A stretch of 64,000 bases of DNA from Streptomyces sp. CB00316. Its GTDB lineage: Bacteria > Actinomycetota > Actinomycetes > Streptomycetales > Streptomycetaceae. The notes beneath the pieces were generated by a model. The model worked only from the letters and a program-made list of their open reading frames with translations, was not told the DNA's origin and did no database searches. Shown piece after piece: positions 33,080 through 45,911 of this stretch; position 1 is the stretch's first letter, and each line of letters starts with the position of its first letter. The DNA lies in contig NZ_LIXI01000004.1 in the NCBI RefSeq assembly GCF_001905595.1, forward strand, positions 594,529-658,528. The letters are read 5' to 3'. A program made the translations under genes and the position numbers.

Positions 33080-34882
33080 ATGGGCGGCGTGACCCAAATG
33101 ACCGAACACAGCCTGATGTTGCCGCCCGAACGGACCAGGACCCTCGCCCTGGCCTCCGCCTTTCTGCGGGGTGTGGCCGCCGCCGGGCTGGGTCTCGGTT
33201 CGCTGGCCGTGCTGGTGACCTTGTTCTGGATCAGCTCCCCGTACCCGGACAGCGGACCCGGCGGCGCGCTGCGCGCGGCGGCCGCGGTCTGGCTCCTCGC
33301 GCACGGCGCCGAACTCGTCCGCCCGGACACCCTCAGCGGCGTCCCGGCGCCGGTCGGCGTGGTCCCGCTGCTCCTCGTGGTGGGCCCCGTCTGGCTGACG
33401 CACCGGGCGGCGCGTGATGCGGCGGAGCCGGAGGAGGGGCGGCGCAGGCCCTCGCAGAGCGGCGCGTTCTGTGCGGTGACCGCCGGATACCTGTTGGTCG
33501 CCGCGGGCGCGGCTGCCTATGCGCGGGGCGGGTCGCTGCGCGTCGTGCCGGACACGCTGGCGTTCCCGGTGGCGCTGGTGGTGGCCGGTGCGGCGGCGGC
33601 CGGGGTGTGGACGGCGGCGGGGCGCCCGTTCGGGCCGCTGCCGTCCTGGTCGCCCCTGGTGCTCCAGGAGGCCGTCGCCCGGACCCTCTTCCGTAACCGG
33701 GCCGAGGTCGCGTGCCGGGCGGCGGCGGTCGGCACGGCGGTGCTGATCGGCGGGGGCGCCCTCCTGGTCGCGGTGGCCCTCGGGCGGAACGCGGAGGCAG
33801 CGCAGGAATCCTTCCTGGCGCTCTCCGGCGACTGGTCGGGGAGGCTGGCGGTGCTGCTGCTCGCCGTGTCGCTGGTGCCGAACGCCGCGCTGTGGGGCGC
33901 CGCGTACGGGCTCGGCCCCGGCTTCGCGCTCGGTACGGGGGCCACGGCCACTCCGCTGGGCCTCACCGGTACCCCGGCCGTGCCCCACTTCCCGCTGCTG
34001 GCTGCGGCCCCGGACCAGGGCCCGGCCACCCCGCTGAACTGGGCGGCCCTCGCCGTCCCGGCCGTCGCCGCGCTGGCGCTCGCCTGGTGCGCCGTACGCA
34101 GGGCTGCCCCCGCCGACGCCCCCCGGGCGCAAGCCTGGAGCCCGCGCGAGACGGCGCTGGTGACGGGCCTCGCCGCGCTGGGGTGCGGAGCGGGTACGGC
34201 GCTGCTCACGGCGGTGGCGGGCGGCCCGCTGGGGTCGGGGGCGCTCGGTGCGTTCGGGCCCGTGTGGTGGCTGGCGGGGCCGGTGGCGCTGGTGTGGACG
34301 GCGGGCATCGGCGTACCGGCGGCCCTGCTCCTGCGGCTGTGGCGGCTGCGTGAACGGGGCTGGGCCTGGCGCAGGGACGCGGACGCACCGGAAGGAGCGG
34401 AGGACGCTCAGGGCGTCGAGGATGCCGAGGACGACGAGGGCGTACGGGGCGGGGCGGACGGGATCGGGGCGGACGCGGTGCCGGCGGCAGGGGAGGCCGG
34501 GAAGCCCCGCCGCCGGTGGGCTCCCTGGCGCACAGGCGTGCCCAGGGACAGCGCCGTCCAGGAGGGCCCGGACGGGTCGGCGGTCGGGGGGACGGCCCCG
34601 GCGGGCGGTACGCCCACGGACGATCCGGGCTTCGAACCGTACGACTTCCTGCCGACCGACCCCTGGCACGAGAAAGAGACGAGGGAGGCCCGGTGGGCCT
34701 CCCTCAAGCGGGGCTCCGGCGGGCTGATGGCCGAATTCCCCGCACACATCCCGGCCGCGCTGCGCTCCGAGGAGGCATCGGGGCAGCCCACGAATGCGCA
34801 GCCCACGGACGCCGAACCCGCCGACGGGCAGTCCACGGACGCGCAGCCCGTCGACGCCGACGGCCGGGGCGCTACTCCTTGA
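33080..34882 (+). CDS. PerM-like (DUF6350) multi-pass membrane protein
   Basis: 600 residues with about ten hydrophobic segments between residues 25 and 430 and an acidic, disordered C-terminal tail ([17 protein letters not shown]). [19 protein letters not shown] at the start and the HPL-type loop pattern match the actinobacterial cell division protein PerM (Rv0955). Supporting this, in M. tuberculosis perM is immediately followed by purN and purH, as here. PerM there is linked to divisome stability. ATG 33080 is used; GTG 33089 has a better-spaced GGGAG. The 3' end overlaps the antiparallel gene by 11 bases. Confidence 0.82.
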   Translation: MGGVTQMTEHSLMLPPERTRTLALASAFLRGVAAAGLGLGSLAVLVTLFWISSPYPDSGPGGALRAAAAVWLLAHGAELVRPDTLSGVPAPVGVVPLLLVVGPVWLTHRAARDAAEPEEGRRRPSQSGAFCAVTAGYLLVAAGAAAYARGGSLRVVPDTLAFPVALVVAGAAAAGVWTAAGRPFGPLPSWSPLVLQEAVARTLFRNRAEVACRAAAVGTAVLIGGGALLVAVALGRNAEAAQESFLALSGDWSGRLAVLLLAVSLVPNAALWGAAYGLGPGFALGTGATATPLGLTGTPAVPHFPLLAAAPDQGPATPLNWAALAVPAVAALALAWCAVRRAAPADAPRAQAWSPRETALVTGLAALGCGAGTALLTAVAGGPLGSGALGAFGPVWWLAGPVALVWTAGIGVPAALLLRLWRLRERGWAWRRDADAPEGAEDAQGVEDAEDDEGVRGGADGIGADAVPAAGEAGKPRRRWAPWRTGVPRDSAVQEGPDGSAVGGTAPAGGTPTDDPGFEPYDFLPTDPWHEKETREARWASLKRGSGGLMAEFPAHIPAALRSEEASGQPTNAQPTDAEPADGQSTDAQPVDADGRGATP

Positions 34883-35759
34883 CGCCGAAGAGCGGTTCCA
34901 GCGGCTTCGGCAGCTGGTCGTTGCAGGCCACCGCGCCGGTCTTGGTCAGGGCGTCGTTCACGCAGGTGTAGTAGTCGCGGTAGACGAGCTGCACCGTATA
35001 CGTCGTGATCACGATGATCAGGGCCAGCAGGGCGGTCACCAGACCGCTGATCGCCGCCGTGGTCTGCGGGCGGCCGCCGCCCTGGGGCGTGGTGGGCGTC
35101 GGCGAGGCGCTCCCGTCACCGGCGACCGGAGCTGCGGACCCCGTGACGGCGCCGACCGTCGTCCGCTCCGTCGCGGACGGGCTCTTGGGCTGGGCACGCA
35201 GCGCGCTGACGGCCCAGTACACCGAGAGCGCGCCCAGCAGCAGGGCGACCTCCGTGAAGTCGAAGAGGGCGAAGAAGACGGACCAGATACCGCCGAGCAG
35301 TGCGTAGCGGGCGCGTCGCTGCATGGGGTCGGTCGGGTCCCAGCGCATTCCGCCGGGGCCGCCGTCGGACCCGCCCTTGCCGCCCGGGCCGTTCGTACCG
35401 GAGCGGCCGCCGAAGCCGGCGCCGCCCCGTCCGGGCTGCTTGTTGCTCCACTGACCGCCCCACGACGAACGGCCGCCGGAGCCCTCGCCCTCCCCGCCGT
35501 TCGCAGGGTCGGAGCCCGAGGGGTGGCGCGGCTGCCACGGCTGGTCGGGCCGGCCGGCCGGCGGCGGGGCGAACGGGTTGTCGTCGGCGGGCTTCGCCGG
35601 TGCGTCCGGCGAAGGGGAATCGGGGGAACCGGAGGCGGGCGAGGAGTCCGGCGACTCCGGGGCGGGGTCCGGCGAAGAGGACTGGCGCTCCCGCATCAGC
35701 AGAGCGGCCCGTGCGGGCGACTGGAGGCGGAAGGCGGTGCGACGGCGTCGGTCCGGCAT
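34872..35759 (-). CDS. Pro/Gly-rich membrane protein of unknown function
   Basis: 295 residues. The first 140 are disordered: Ser/Pro/Asp-rich then Gly/Ser-rich ([15 protein letters not shown]). [21 protein letters not shown] leads into two close membrane helices (about 150-185), then a linker and a third helix (about 237-258; [20 protein letters not shown]). The last 35 residues contain two cysteines (YYTCVND, VACNDQL). This DUF-like architecture is conserved next to perM/purN in Streptomyces as far as I recall. Met22 is an alternative start. No function is evident. Confidence 0.78.
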   Translation of the reverse strand: MPDRRRRTAFRLQSPARAALLMRERQSSSPDPAPESPDSSPASGSPDSPSPDAPAKPADDNPFAPPPAGRPDQPWQPRHPSGSDPANGGEGEGSGGRSSWGGQWSNKQPGRGGAGFGGRSGTNGPGGKGGSDGGPGGMRWDPTDPMQRRARYALLGGIWSVFFALFDFTEVALLLGALSVYWAVSALRAQPKSPSATERTTVGAVTGSAAPVAGDGSASPTPTTPQGGGRPQTTAAISGLVTALLALIIVITTYTVQLVYRDYYTCVNDALTKTGAVACNDQLPKPLEPLFGVKE

Positions 35760-35950
35760 GTGGTGAACGTCTTCCCCATCTCGTCATGTCCGTCCGAAGG
35801 ACGGTTCGACCGCCCGGTGGACGGCTCGCTGTCCCCTGACGCTACCTCTCGGCCCGGCCCCCGTCCCGTGGGGGCCGCCGGGTGTGCCGGTATCGTTGCT
35901 GACGGTCGGCCCGTTCGTAGGGTTCCCCGTATCGGGCGAAGCGCTCCTTT

Positions 35951-35986
35951 CGTACGACCCTACAAAGACGTACGACCCTACAAAGA
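35951..35986 (+). repeat. Perfect 18-bp tandem repeat upstream of purN
   Basis: CGTACGACCCTACAAAGA occurs twice back to back (35951-35968, 35969-35986), 53 bp before the purN GTG. An inverted partial copy, CGTAGGGTT, is at 35936-35944. No reading frame or hairpin explains it. It could be a double operator or activator site for the purN-purH operon. Confidence 0.75.
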
Positions 35987-36038
35987 GTTCGCCGCACCAG
36001 CGTCACCCCGCGGTCATCACGTGAGAAAGGGCCCCGAC

Positions 36039-36695
36039 GTGGCCTCCCCGCCCCCCTCCGCCTCTCCCGCCCGGCTGGTCGTGCTGGTCTCCGGATCCGG
36101 CACCAACCTCCAGGCCCTGCTCGACGCCATCGGCGACGACCCGGCGGCGTACGGGGCGCAGGTCGTCGCCGTCGGCGCGGACCGCGACAAGGCCGGCGGT
36201 CTGGAGCGGGCCGAGCGGGCCGGAATCCCCACGTTCGTGTGCAAGCTCAAGGACCACGCGACGCGTGCGGAGTGGGACGAGGCGCTGACCGCGGCCGTCG
36301 CCGGACACCGCCCCGACCTCGTCGTCTCCGCCGGTTTCATGAAGATCGTGGGGCCCGCGTTCCTCGCCGCCTTCGGCGGCAGGACCGTCAACACCCACCC
36401 CGCCCTGCTGCCCAGCTTCCCCGGCGCCCACGGAGTGCGTGACGCACTCGCGTACGGCGTCAAGGTCACGGGCTGCACCGTCCACTTCGTCGACGACGGT
36501 GTCGACACCGGTCCGATCATCGCGCAGGGCGTGGTCGAGGTGACCGAGGAGGACACCCCGGAGGGCGAAGCCGCCCTTCACGAACGCATCAAGGAAGTCG
36601 AGCGCTCGCTGCTCGTCGAGGCCGTGGGGCGGATCGCCCGTGACGGCCATCGCATTGAGGGACGAAAGGTTCATCTCGGTCATGTCGGTGAATAA
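36039..36695 (+). CDS. purN: Phosphoribosylglycinamide formyltransferase
   Basis: 218 residues from GTG 36039 (GAAAGG eight bases upstream; GTG 36021 is an in-frame alternative). [20 protein letters not shown] is the GAR-binding start; [31 protein letters not shown] with catalytic Asn and His, and [16 protein letters not shown] with catalytic Asp complete the active site. It transfers a formyl group from 10-formyl-THF to GAR in purine synthesis. It overlaps purH by 14 bases; folD, which supplies the formyl donor, is 4 kb downstream. Confidence 0.97.
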   Translation: MASPPPSASPARLVVLVSGSGTNLQALLDAIGDDPAAYGAQVVAVGADRDKAGGLERAERAGIPTFVCKLKDHATRAEWDEALTAAVAGHRPDLVVSAGFMKIVGPAFLAAFGGRTVNTHPALLPSFPGAHGVRDALAYGVKVTGCTVHFVDDGVDTGPIIAQGVVEVTEEDTPEGEAALHERIKEVERSLLVEAVGRIARDGHRIEGRKVHLGHVGE

Positions 36696-38235
36696 GCCCA
36701 TCCGCCGCGCCCTGGTCAGTGTCTACGACAAGACGGGGCTCGAAGACCTCGCCCGCGGTCTGCACGAGGCGGGCGTCGAGCTCGTCTCCACCGGCTCCAC
36801 CGCCGGGAGGATCGCCGCCGCCGGAGTACCGGTCACCAAGGTCGAGGAGCTCACCGGCTTCCCCGAGTGCCTGGACGGCCGCGTCAAGACGCTCCACCCC
36901 CGCGTCCACGCCGGCATCCTGGCCGACCTCCGCCTGGACGCCCACCGCGAGCAGCTCGCCGAGCTCGGGGTCGAGCCCTTCGACCTGGTGGTCGTCAACC
37001 TCTACCCGTTCAAGGAGACCGTCGCCTCCGGCGCCTCCGACGACGAGTGCGTGGAGCAGATCGACATCGGCGGCCCGTCCATGGTCCGCGCCGCCGCCAA
37101 GAACCACCCCTCCGTCGCCGTGGTCACCAGCCCCGAGCGGTACGCGGACGTCCTCGCGGCCGTCAAGGCGGGCGGCTTCGACCTCAACGCCCGCAAGCGG
37201 CTCGCCGCCGAGGCGTTCCAGCACACCGCCGCGTACGACGTGGCCGTCGCCTCCTGGTTCGTGGACGGTTACGCGCCCGCCGACGACTCGGGCCTCCCCG
37301 AGTTCCTGGGCGACGCCCTCACCCGCAGAGACGTCCTGCGCTACGGCGAGAACCCGCACCAGCCCGCCGCCCTCTACACCTCGGGCACCGGCGGTCTGGC
37401 CGAGGCGGAGCAGCTGCACGGCAAAGAGATGTCGTACAACAACTACACGGACACCGACGCCGCGCGCCGGGCCGCGTACGACCACGCCGCGCCGTGCGTC
37501 GCGATCATCAAGCACGCCAACCCGTGCGGCATCGCGATCGGTGACGACGTCGCCGAGGCACACCGCAAGGCGCATGCCTGCGACCCGCTCTCGGCGTTCG
37601 GCGGGGTCATCGCCGTGAACCGCCCGGTGACGGTCGAGCTGGCGGAGCAGGTCGCGGAGATCTTCACCGAGGTCATCGTCGCCCCGGCCTACGAGGACGG
37701 CGCCGTCGAGGTGCTGGCCCGCAAGAAGAACATCCGCGTGCTGCGCGCCCCCGGGGCCCCGGCCACCACGGTCGAGGTCAAGAACATCGACGGCGGGGCG
37801 CTGCTCCAGGTCACCGACCGTCTCCAGGCCGAGGGCGACGACCCGGCCAACTGGACCCTGGCCACCGGCGATGCGCTCTCCGAGGCCGAGCTGAAGGAGC
37901 TGGCCTTCGCCTGGAAGGCGTCCCGGGCCGTCAAGTCCAACGCGATCCTCCTCGCCAGGGACGGCGCCTCGGTCGGCGTCGGCATGGGCCAGGTCAACCG
38001 CGTCGACTCCGCGAAGCTCGCCGTCGAGCGGGCGGGCGCGGAGCGGGCGGCCGGTTCCTACGCCGCGTCCGACGCCTTCTTCCCGTTCCCCGACGGGCTG
38101 GAGATCCTCACCGCCGCCGGAATCAAGGCGGTCGCCCAGCCCGGCGGCTCCGTCCGCGACGAGCTGGTGATCGAGGCCGCGAAGAAGGCGGGCGTCACGA
38201 TGTACCTCACCGGGACGCGCCACTTCTTCCACTGA
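36682..38235 (+). CDS. purH: AICAR transformylase/IMP cyclohydrolase
   Basis: 517 residues. The N-terminal IMP cyclohydrolase (MGS-like) domain: [51 protein letters not shown]. The AICAR transformylase domain follows from about residue 200: [28 protein letters not shown] with the catalytic Lys-His pair near 277, [13 protein letters not shown], and a C-terminus ending TGTRHFFH. It performs the last two steps of IMP synthesis. ATG 36682 lies within the end of purN, so the two are translationally coupled. Confidence 0.98.
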   Translation: MSVNKPIRRALVSVYDKTGLEDLARGLHEAGVELVSTGSTAGRIAAAGVPVTKVEELTGFPECLDGRVKTLHPRVHAGILADLRLDAHREQLAELGVEPFDLVVVNLYPFKETVASGASDDECVEQIDIGGPSMVRAAAKNHPSVAVVTSPERYADVLAAVKAGGFDLNARKRLAAEAFQHTAAYDVAVASWFVDGYAPADDSGLPEFLGDALTRRDVLRYGENPHQPAALYTSGTGGLAEAEQLHGKEMSYNNYTDTDAARRAAYDHAAPCVAIIKHANPCGIAIGDDVAEAHRKAHACDPLSAFGGVIAVNRPVTVELAEQVAEIFTEVIVAPAYEDGAVEVLARKKNIRVLRAPGAPATTVEVKNIDGGALLQVTDRLQAEGDDPANWTLATGDALSEAELKELAFAWKASRAVKSNAILLARDGASVGVGMGQVNRVDSAKLAVERAGAERAAGSYAASDAFFPFPDGLEILTAAGIKAVAQPGGSVRDELVIEAAKKAGVTMYLTGTRHFFH

Positions 38236-38253
38236 CCGGCGCCCGTACACATC

Positions 38254-38284
38254 GAGGCCGCACCCCTGCGCGGGGTGCGGCCTC
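38254..38284. terminator. purNH terminator
   Basis: GAGGCCGCACCCC (38254-38266) pairs perfectly with GGGGTGCGGCCTC (38272-38284) around TGCGC, 19 bp after the purH stop. Confidence 0.88.
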
Positions 38285-38405
38285 CGCCGTATGCGACGCC
38301 CTACGCGACGTACGGGAGGGCTTCGCGGCTCTGTTCTAATGAACGGCCGTATCCGATGAGCGGCCGTGCCGAAGAGCAGCAGGAATCCCAGCGGGGGCAG
38401 TCACC

Positions 38406-39932
38406 GTGCTTGAGCTGAACAAGAGTGGAACGGACCCGGTGGAGGCGGGGCGGCTGCCCACGCCGCGCACCGGTCCCAACGCCCGCCCGGCGGAAGGCTC
38501 CCAGGGAACGGACGCCGCCCCCACCGAACGCGTACCCCTGCGGCCGTACCTGATCGTCGGCGCCGTCCTGTGCGGGCTCTACTTCCTCTACTCCTACCTC
38601 CAGTACAGCCGGTTCGGCTCGCCCTCCTGGGACCTCGGGATCTTCGAGCAGGAGGTACGGGCGTACGCGGACCTCAGAGCCCCGGTCGTCGACATCAAGG
38701 GCCCCGGCTATCTGATCCTCGGCGACCACTTCTCCCCGATCGTCGCGCTGCTGGCCCCGCTGTACTGGCTCTGGCCCTCGGCCGAGTCGCTGCTCTTCGC
38801 GCAGGCCGCGTTCTTCGCGCTGGGCGCGGTCATCGTCGGCCGCACCACGCAGCAGCTCCTCGGCGGCCGCTCGGGGCTCTGCGTCAGCGTCGCGTACGGG
38901 CTCTCCTGGGGCATCCAGGAGGCGGTGAAGTCCGACTTCCACGAGATCGCCTTCGCCGTCCCGCTGCTGGCCCTCGTCTGCCGGGCGCTGCTCCTGCGAC
39001 GGTGGACGGCCGCCGTCCTGTGGTCGCTGCCGCTGGTCCTGGTCAAGGAGGACCTCGGCGCGACCGTCGCCGTCGTCGGCTTCCTGCTGTTCGTGTACGG
39101 GCGCCGCCTCCAGGGCGCGCTGCTCGCCGCGTTCGGGGTGGCCGCCTTCGTGGTCACCCTCATGGTCCTCATCCCGGCGGCCAGCAGCGCGGGGACGTAC
39201 GACTACTGGCAGAAGATCGACAAGAACGGCGAGCAGGACGTCTCGATGCTGGACTCGGTCCTCGGCGTCCTGAACTCCGCCGACAAGATCGAGATGCTGG
39301 TGTTCCTGGTCGGCATCACCGCCTTCATGGCGCTGCGTTCGCCCCTGACGCTGCTGATCGTCCCCACGCTCGGCTGGCGACTGCTCTCCCAGGACAGCAA
39401 CCACTGGGGGATGGTCTGGCACTACAGCGCCATCCTGATGCCCATCCTCTTCCTGGCGATGGCCGACGGCGTCCGCCGCAGCCGCGACTCGCACCGCTCC
39501 TGGCTCGCCTCGTACGCGAAGGTCGCCGTCCCCGTCTCCGTCGCGATCGCCGCGGCGATGACCCAGCACCTGCCGCTGCGCGACCTGCTGCGCCCGGACG
39601 CCTACAGCACCGACGCCCGTACGGAAGCGGCCCGGGAGGCGCTGAAGGCCATCCCGGCCGGGGCGCGGGTCGAGACCGACATCACGCTCATGGCCCACCT
39701 CACCTCCGACCGGACCGTCTACTGGATCGGCGGAGCCCCCGGCACCGCGCCCGACATCGTCGCCGTCAACCTGGACTTCGGCTGGTCACGGCCGATCCAG
39801 GACCCGGTGGCGTACGCCGAGCAGCTCCACCCCGAGGCGCGCTACCGGCTCAAGCACCGGGGCGGCAGCTTCGTGGTGATGGAGCGTACGACGCCGGAGC
39901 CGGCGGAGATCCCGGGCGTGGGCAAGGACTGA
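38406..39932 (+). CDS. DUF2079 multi-pass membrane protein
   Basis: 508 residues from GTG 38406. After a 45-residue polar leader there are about ten membrane helices. The family signature is clear: SRFGSPSWDLGIFEQEVRAY, DHFSPIVALLAPLYWLWPS, SDFHEIAFAVPLLAL, VKEDLGATVAVVG. The C-terminal 100 residues are soluble (VETDITLMAHLTSDRTVYWIG). DUF2079 proteins are related in topology to GT-C glycosyltransferases and mannosyltransferases; the aspartates in WDLG and DFHE would be the candidates for catalysis. The substrate is unknown. Confidence 0.88.
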   Translation: MLELNKSGTDPVEAGRLPTPRTGPNARPAEGSQGTDAAPTERVPLRPYLIVGAVLCGLYFLYSYLQYSRFGSPSWDLGIFEQEVRAYADLRAPVVDIKGPGYLILGDHFSPIVALLAPLYWLWPSAESLLFAQAAFFALGAVIVGRTTQQLLGGRSGLCVSVAYGLSWGIQEAVKSDFHEIAFAVPLLALVCRALLLRRWTAAVLWSLPLVLVKEDLGATVAVVGFLLFVYGRRLQGALLAAFGVAAFVVTLMVLIPAASSAGTYDYWQKIDKNGEQDVSMLDSVLGVLNSADKIEMLVFLVGITAFMALRSPLTLLIVPTLGWRLLSQDSNHWGMVWHYSAILMPILFLAMADGVRRSRDSHRSWLASYAKVAVPVSVAIAAAMTQHLPLRDLLRPDAYSTDARTEAAREALKAIPAGARVETDITLMAHLTSDRTVYWIGGAPGTAPDIVAVNLDFGWSRPIQDPVAYAEQLHPEARYRLKHRGGSFVVMERTTPEPAEIPGVGKD

Positions 39933-39981
39933 GCGGGGCCGCGGGAGCCGGGCGCGGCCCCGGTTCCCCGGCCCGTACGGG

Positions 39982-40019
39982 CGAAGGCCCCACCCGGGTG
40001 AGAACGGGTGCGGCCTTCG
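39982..40019. terminator. Terminator after the DUF2079 gene
   Basis: CGAAGGCCCCACCC (39982-39995) pairs with GGGTGCGGCCTTCG (40006-40019) with one mismatch, between convergent genes. Confidence 0.75.
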
Positions 40020-40072
40020 ATACCGTGCGCTGAACGCCGTGCGCCTGAGCGCTCGGCGGGTTCAACGAGGGG

Positions 40073-40726
40073 TCACTTGGAGCGGATGACCACCGACGAG
40101 CAGACCTTGTCCGCGAACGTCTGCTTCTTCTGGTCCCACAGCGGCCACAGCCAGCCGATGTAGCAGGCGATGTTGTCCAGGAAGTGGGCCAGGCGGCGGA
40201 CGAACGCCATGCCGAAGCCGAGCGGCCGGCCGTCCGCCTCGCGCAGCAGACGGATGCCGACGGCCTTCTTGCCGATGGACTGGCCGGTCGTGCCCTCCTG
40301 GTACAGCTGCCAGATGGCGAGGCCGAGCACGCCGAGGAGGCCGATCACGGCGACGACGGAGGCGACGCCGTCACCGGACGAGCTCTCCATGCCGGCGGCG
40401 ACGAGGACCAAAAGGTACGGCGCGCCGATGATGAGCCCGTCGATCAGGAACCCGCCCGCCCGCAGACCCCAGTGCGCCAGCTCCGGCATACCGCCGCCGT
40501 ATCCCGGCTGCTGCGGGTAACCGCCGCCGTAGGGCTGGCCGGGCTGCTGCGGATACCCCGTCTGCGGCGGGTACCCCGGCTGCTGCTGCGGGTAGCCGTA
40601 GCCCTGCTGCGGGACACCCTGCGGAGCCTGCTGCGGGTAGCCGTAGCCCGGCTGCCCCTGCGGCGGTCCCTGCGGAGGCTGGCCGGGCTGCTGCCCGTAC
40701 GGGTTGTTGGGGTCGCCGAAGCTCAT
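40073..40726 (-). CDS. RDD family membrane protein with Pro/Gln/Gly/Tyr-rich N-terminus
   Basis: 217 residues from ATG 40726 (AGGAA upstream). Residues 1-80 are a low-complexity series of [15 protein letters not shown] units. The RDD domain follows: [21 protein letters not shown] (first helix with the R..D pair), a second helix near 120-145, and [23 protein letters not shown] leading to a third. Some RDD proteins act in Na+/H+ antiport or in transport; here the role is unknown. Divergent from folD with 220 bp between. Confidence 0.88.
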   Translation of the reverse strand: MSFGDPNNPYGQQPGQPPQGPPQGQPGYGYPQQAPQGVPQQGYGYPQQQPGYPPQTGYPQQPGQPYGGGYPQQPGYGGGMPELAHWGLRAGGFLIDGLIIGAPYLLVLVAAGMESSSGDGVASVVAVIGLLGVLGLAIWQLYQEGTTGQSIGKKAVGIRLLREADGRPLGFGMAFVRRLAHFLDNIACYIGWLWPLWDQKKQTFADKVCSSVVIRSK

Positions 40727-40946
40727 ATCGGGGTGTTCCTTCAACAGACGTGTGGGGACGGATGGCCACACGGAGGAAGGACGACGTTCAGCGGCCCGCC
40801 CCCCGTACAACCGCGGCCTTCATCGTTATAAGCGCGACCCGCGTTTGTCCAGCCCGGCGCCCTGGACGTTGTGCAAGTGCAATCTCGGTCAGGGGCGGGG
40901 CACAGGCAATTGGTATGCGGGCGGGGTCATCCGCGAGGATGGGTCC

Positions 40947-41828
40947 ATGACTGCCCAGATTCTCGATGGCAAGGCCACCGCTGCCGCGATCAAATCCGAT
41001 CTGACCGTCCGCGTGGCGGCACTCAAGGCGCAGGGGATCACCCCCGGCCTCGGAACCCTGCTCGTCGGGGACGACCCGGGCAGCCGCTGGTACGTGAACG
41101 GCAAGCACCGCGACTGTGCCGAGGTCGGAATCGGCTCCATCCAGCGCGAACTCCCCGACACCGCCACCCAGGAGGAGATCGAGGACGTCGTACGGGAGCT
41201 CAACGCCGACCCGCAGTGCACGGGTTACATCGTCCAGCTGCCGCTGCCCAAGGGCATCGACACCAACCGTGTCCTGGAGCTGATGGACCCGGAGAAGGAC
41301 GCCGACGGGCTGCATCCGATGAGCCTCGGCCGCCTCGTCCTCAACGAGACGGGCCCGCTGCCGTGCACCCCGCAGGGCGTCGTCCAGCTGCTGCGCGCGC
41401 ACGGCGTGGAGATCAACGGGGCGCACGTGGTGGTCGTCGGACGCGGTGTCACCATCGGCCGGTCGATCCCGCTGCTGCTGACCCGTAAGTCGGAGAACGC
41501 CACGGTGACCCAGTGCCACACCGGCACCCGGGACCTCTCCTCGCACCTGCGCCAGGCCGACATCATCGTCGCCGCCGCCGGGGTGCAGCACCTGATCAAG
41601 CCCGAGGACGTCAAGCCGGGCGCGGCCGTGCTCGACGTCGGCGTCAGCCGGGACGAGAACGGCAAGATCGTCGGCGATGTGCACCCGGGGGTCCGCGAGG
41701 TGGCGGCCTGGGTCGCCCCGAACCCCGGCGGTGTCGGCCCGATGACGCGTGCCCAGCTCCTGGTCAACGTGGTCGAGGCGGCCGAGCGGACCGCGGCCGA
41801 GGCCGCCGACGCGGCTGCCGCGGGCTGA
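40947..41828 (+). CDS. folD: Methylene-THF dehydrogenase/cyclohydrolase
   Basis: 293 residues from ATG 40947 (GAGGA nine bases upstream). The catalytic Y-x3-K is [12 protein letters not shown] (Tyr49, Lys53); QLPLPKGID and [11 protein letters not shown] are the family signatures, and [17 protein letters not shown] is the NADP-binding turn; [15 protein letters not shown] is the conserved C-terminal block. VGRGVTIGR has T-I where many enzymes have V-G. It makes 10-formyl-THF for PurN and PurH. A DUF3017 gene follows 23 bp downstream in the same operon. Confidence 0.97.
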   Translation: MTAQILDGKATAAAIKSDLTVRVAALKAQGITPGLGTLLVGDDPGSRWYVNGKHRDCAEVGIGSIQRELPDTATQEEIEDVVRELNADPQCTGYIVQLPLPKGIDTNRVLELMDPEKDADGLHPMSLGRLVLNETGPLPCTPQGVVQLLRAHGVEINGAHVVVVGRGVTIGRSIPLLLTRKSENATVTQCHTGTRDLSSHLRQADIIVAAAGVQHLIKPEDVKPGAAVLDVGVSRDENGKIVGDVHPGVREVAAWVAPNPGGVGPMTRAQLLVNVVEAAERTAAEAADAAAAG

Positions 41829-41851
41829 CGGCCGGATCCGGAGGGAACCCC

Positions 41852-42451
41852 ATGGGTGCTGGTACGAGTCCGGCCGACCCGGCCCCCGCGGGCCCGGCGG
41901 CCGACGGGCCGGATCCGGTCGTGGCGGACGGCTCCACGGAGCCCGCACGCGCGGAAGCGGACAGCGGCACCGCGGAGCCGGACAGCGGCTCCTTTGCGCC
42001 CGGCACCGCGGAGCCGGAAGGCGAGGCGCCGGACAGCAAGGCGCCGGCCCCCCGCAGGACCCGGCGGTTCCCGCTCTTCACGCGGGACACCGCCCGTCCC
42101 GAGGGCGGCGGCCGCGCCGCCTCGCGCGACGCGCCTGCCCCGGCCCGGCAGTGGCCGCTGCTCACCGTGCTCTGCGCGGCGGGCGCGGGCCTGCTGATCG
42201 TCGCCCTCGACCCGTTCGCCGAGGCGTTCCGCATCGGCACCATCCTGATCGGCGCGGCGCTGATCGCCGGAGCGGTGCTGCGCTGGGTGGTGCCGGCGGT
42301 CGGCATGCTCGCGGTGCGCTCCCGCTTCACCGACCTGGTGACGTACGGGCTGATGGGCACCCTGATCGTGCTGCTCGCGCTGGTCGCTCAGCCGAAGCCG
42401 TGGCTGGACGTGCCGATCCTGGAGGACGCGGTCCGCTTCACGATCCGCTAG
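41852..42451 (+). CDS. DUF3017 membrane protein
   Basis: 199 residues. The first 100 are disordered and Ala/Pro/Glu/Asp-rich. The DUF3017 part begins RQWPLLTVLCAAGAGLLIVAL, with helices at about 106-124, 130-150 (GTILIGAALIAGAVLRWVV) and 166-183 (YGLMGTLIVLLALVAQ) and a short tail VPILEDAVRFTIR. GGAGGG precedes ATG 41852. Members are found after folD across Streptomyces; the function is unknown. Confidence 0.87.
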   Translation: MGAGTSPADPAPAGPAADGPDPVVADGSTEPARAEADSGTAEPDSGSFAPGTAEPEGEAPDSKAPAPRRTRRFPLFTRDTARPEGGGRAASRDAPAPARQWPLLTVLCAAGAGLLIVALDPFAEAFRIGTILIGAALIAGAVLRWVVPAVGMLAVRSRFTDLVTYGLMGTLIVLLALVAQPKPWLDVPILEDAVRFTIR

Positions 42452-42470
42452 CGCGGGGGCCCCGTGGGCC

Positions 42471-42502
42471 CGGACGGGCACCCGTCTGGAGGTGCCCGTC
42501 CG
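42471..42502. terminator. folD operon terminator
   Basis: CGGACGGGCACC (42471-42482) pairs perfectly with GGTGCCCGTCCG (42491-42502), 20 bp after the DUF3017 stop. Confidence 0.85.
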
Positions 42503-45201
<2,699 letters not shown>

Positions 45202-45221
45202 TCCGTACCCCCGCACCACAC

Positions 45222-45261
45222 CGGGCGCCCCCGGCAGCACCCACGCTGCCGGGGGCGCCCG
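45222..45261. terminator. mdh terminator
   Basis: CGGGCGCCCCCGGCAG (45222-45237) pairs perfectly with CTGCCGGGGGCGCCCG (45246-45261). Confidence 0.9.
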
Positions 45262-45339
45262 TCCTTCCCCACCCTGCCCCGTAGTGACGCGACCCGGGCC
45301 GGTCGGTCACGCGGCTCCCGGGAAAGGCGGCGTGGTGGG

Positions 45340-45864
45340 TCAGTGCTTGAGGTCGCCGGGCGTGTAGTGGCCGGGGACCTGGCGGGTGGCGACCCCGAAG
45401 CGGTTCCAGGCGTTGATCACCGTGATCGCGGCGATCAGCTGGGCCAGTTCGGCCTCCTCGAAGTGCTCGACGGCGCGCGTGTACACGTCGCCCGGGACGA
45501 AACCGTCGGTCAGGACGGTGATGGCCTCGGTCAGCTCGATCGCCGCGATCTCCTTCTCCGTGTAGAAGTGGCGCGACTCGTCCCAGGCGCTCAGCTGGAT
45601 GATCCGCTCGACGCTCTCACCTGCCGCGAGGGCGTCCTTGGAGTGCATGTCCAGGCAGAGTGCGCACCGGTTGAGCTGCGAGGCCCGGACCTTCACCAGC
45701 TCCAGCAGCAGCGGGTCGAGCCCCTTCCGGGCGGCGGCGTCGAGGCGGAGCATCGCCTTGTAGACCTCGGGGGCCAACTGGGCCCAGGACATGCGGGCCG
45801 GGTGCTCGAGGGCGTACGGCGTGCTGGTATGGGTGTGGGCGGGCTGTGCGGGTGTCGTCGTCAT
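45340..45864 (-). CDS. Carboxymuconolactone decarboxylase/AhpD-like protein
   Basis: 174 residues from ATG 45864. The CMD domain has LLLELVKVRASQLNRCALCLDMHSKDAL, with C-x2-C and a His four residues on, the redox pair of the AhpD peroxidase subfamily; LSAWDESRHFYTEKEIAAIEL and AAITVINAWNRFGVATR are family helices. A peroxide or other alkyl-hydroperoxide reductase role is likely. It is divergent from a MocR regulator gene with 47 bp between the starts, so that regulator probably controls it. Confidence 0.9.
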   Translation of the reverse strand: MTTTPAQPAHTHTSTPYALEHPARMSWAQLAPEVYKAMLRLDAAARKGLDPLLLELVKVRASQLNRCALCLDMHSKDALAAGESVERIIQLSAWDESRHFYTEKEIAAIELTEAITVLTDGFVPGDVYTRAVEHFEEAELAQLIAAITVINAWNRFGVATRQVPGHYTPGDLKH

Positions 45865-45911
45865 GGCATCGACGCTACGGGCCCGGTGGAGCACGGGTAT
45901 GGTCCATTCCC

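Noticed and set aside
36589..38250. 553-codon minus-strand frame over purH
   Set aside because: Antisense shadow of a clear purH gene, typical of high third-position GC; the same applies to long antisense frames over pcrA, sucCD, mdh and the phosphoesterase.
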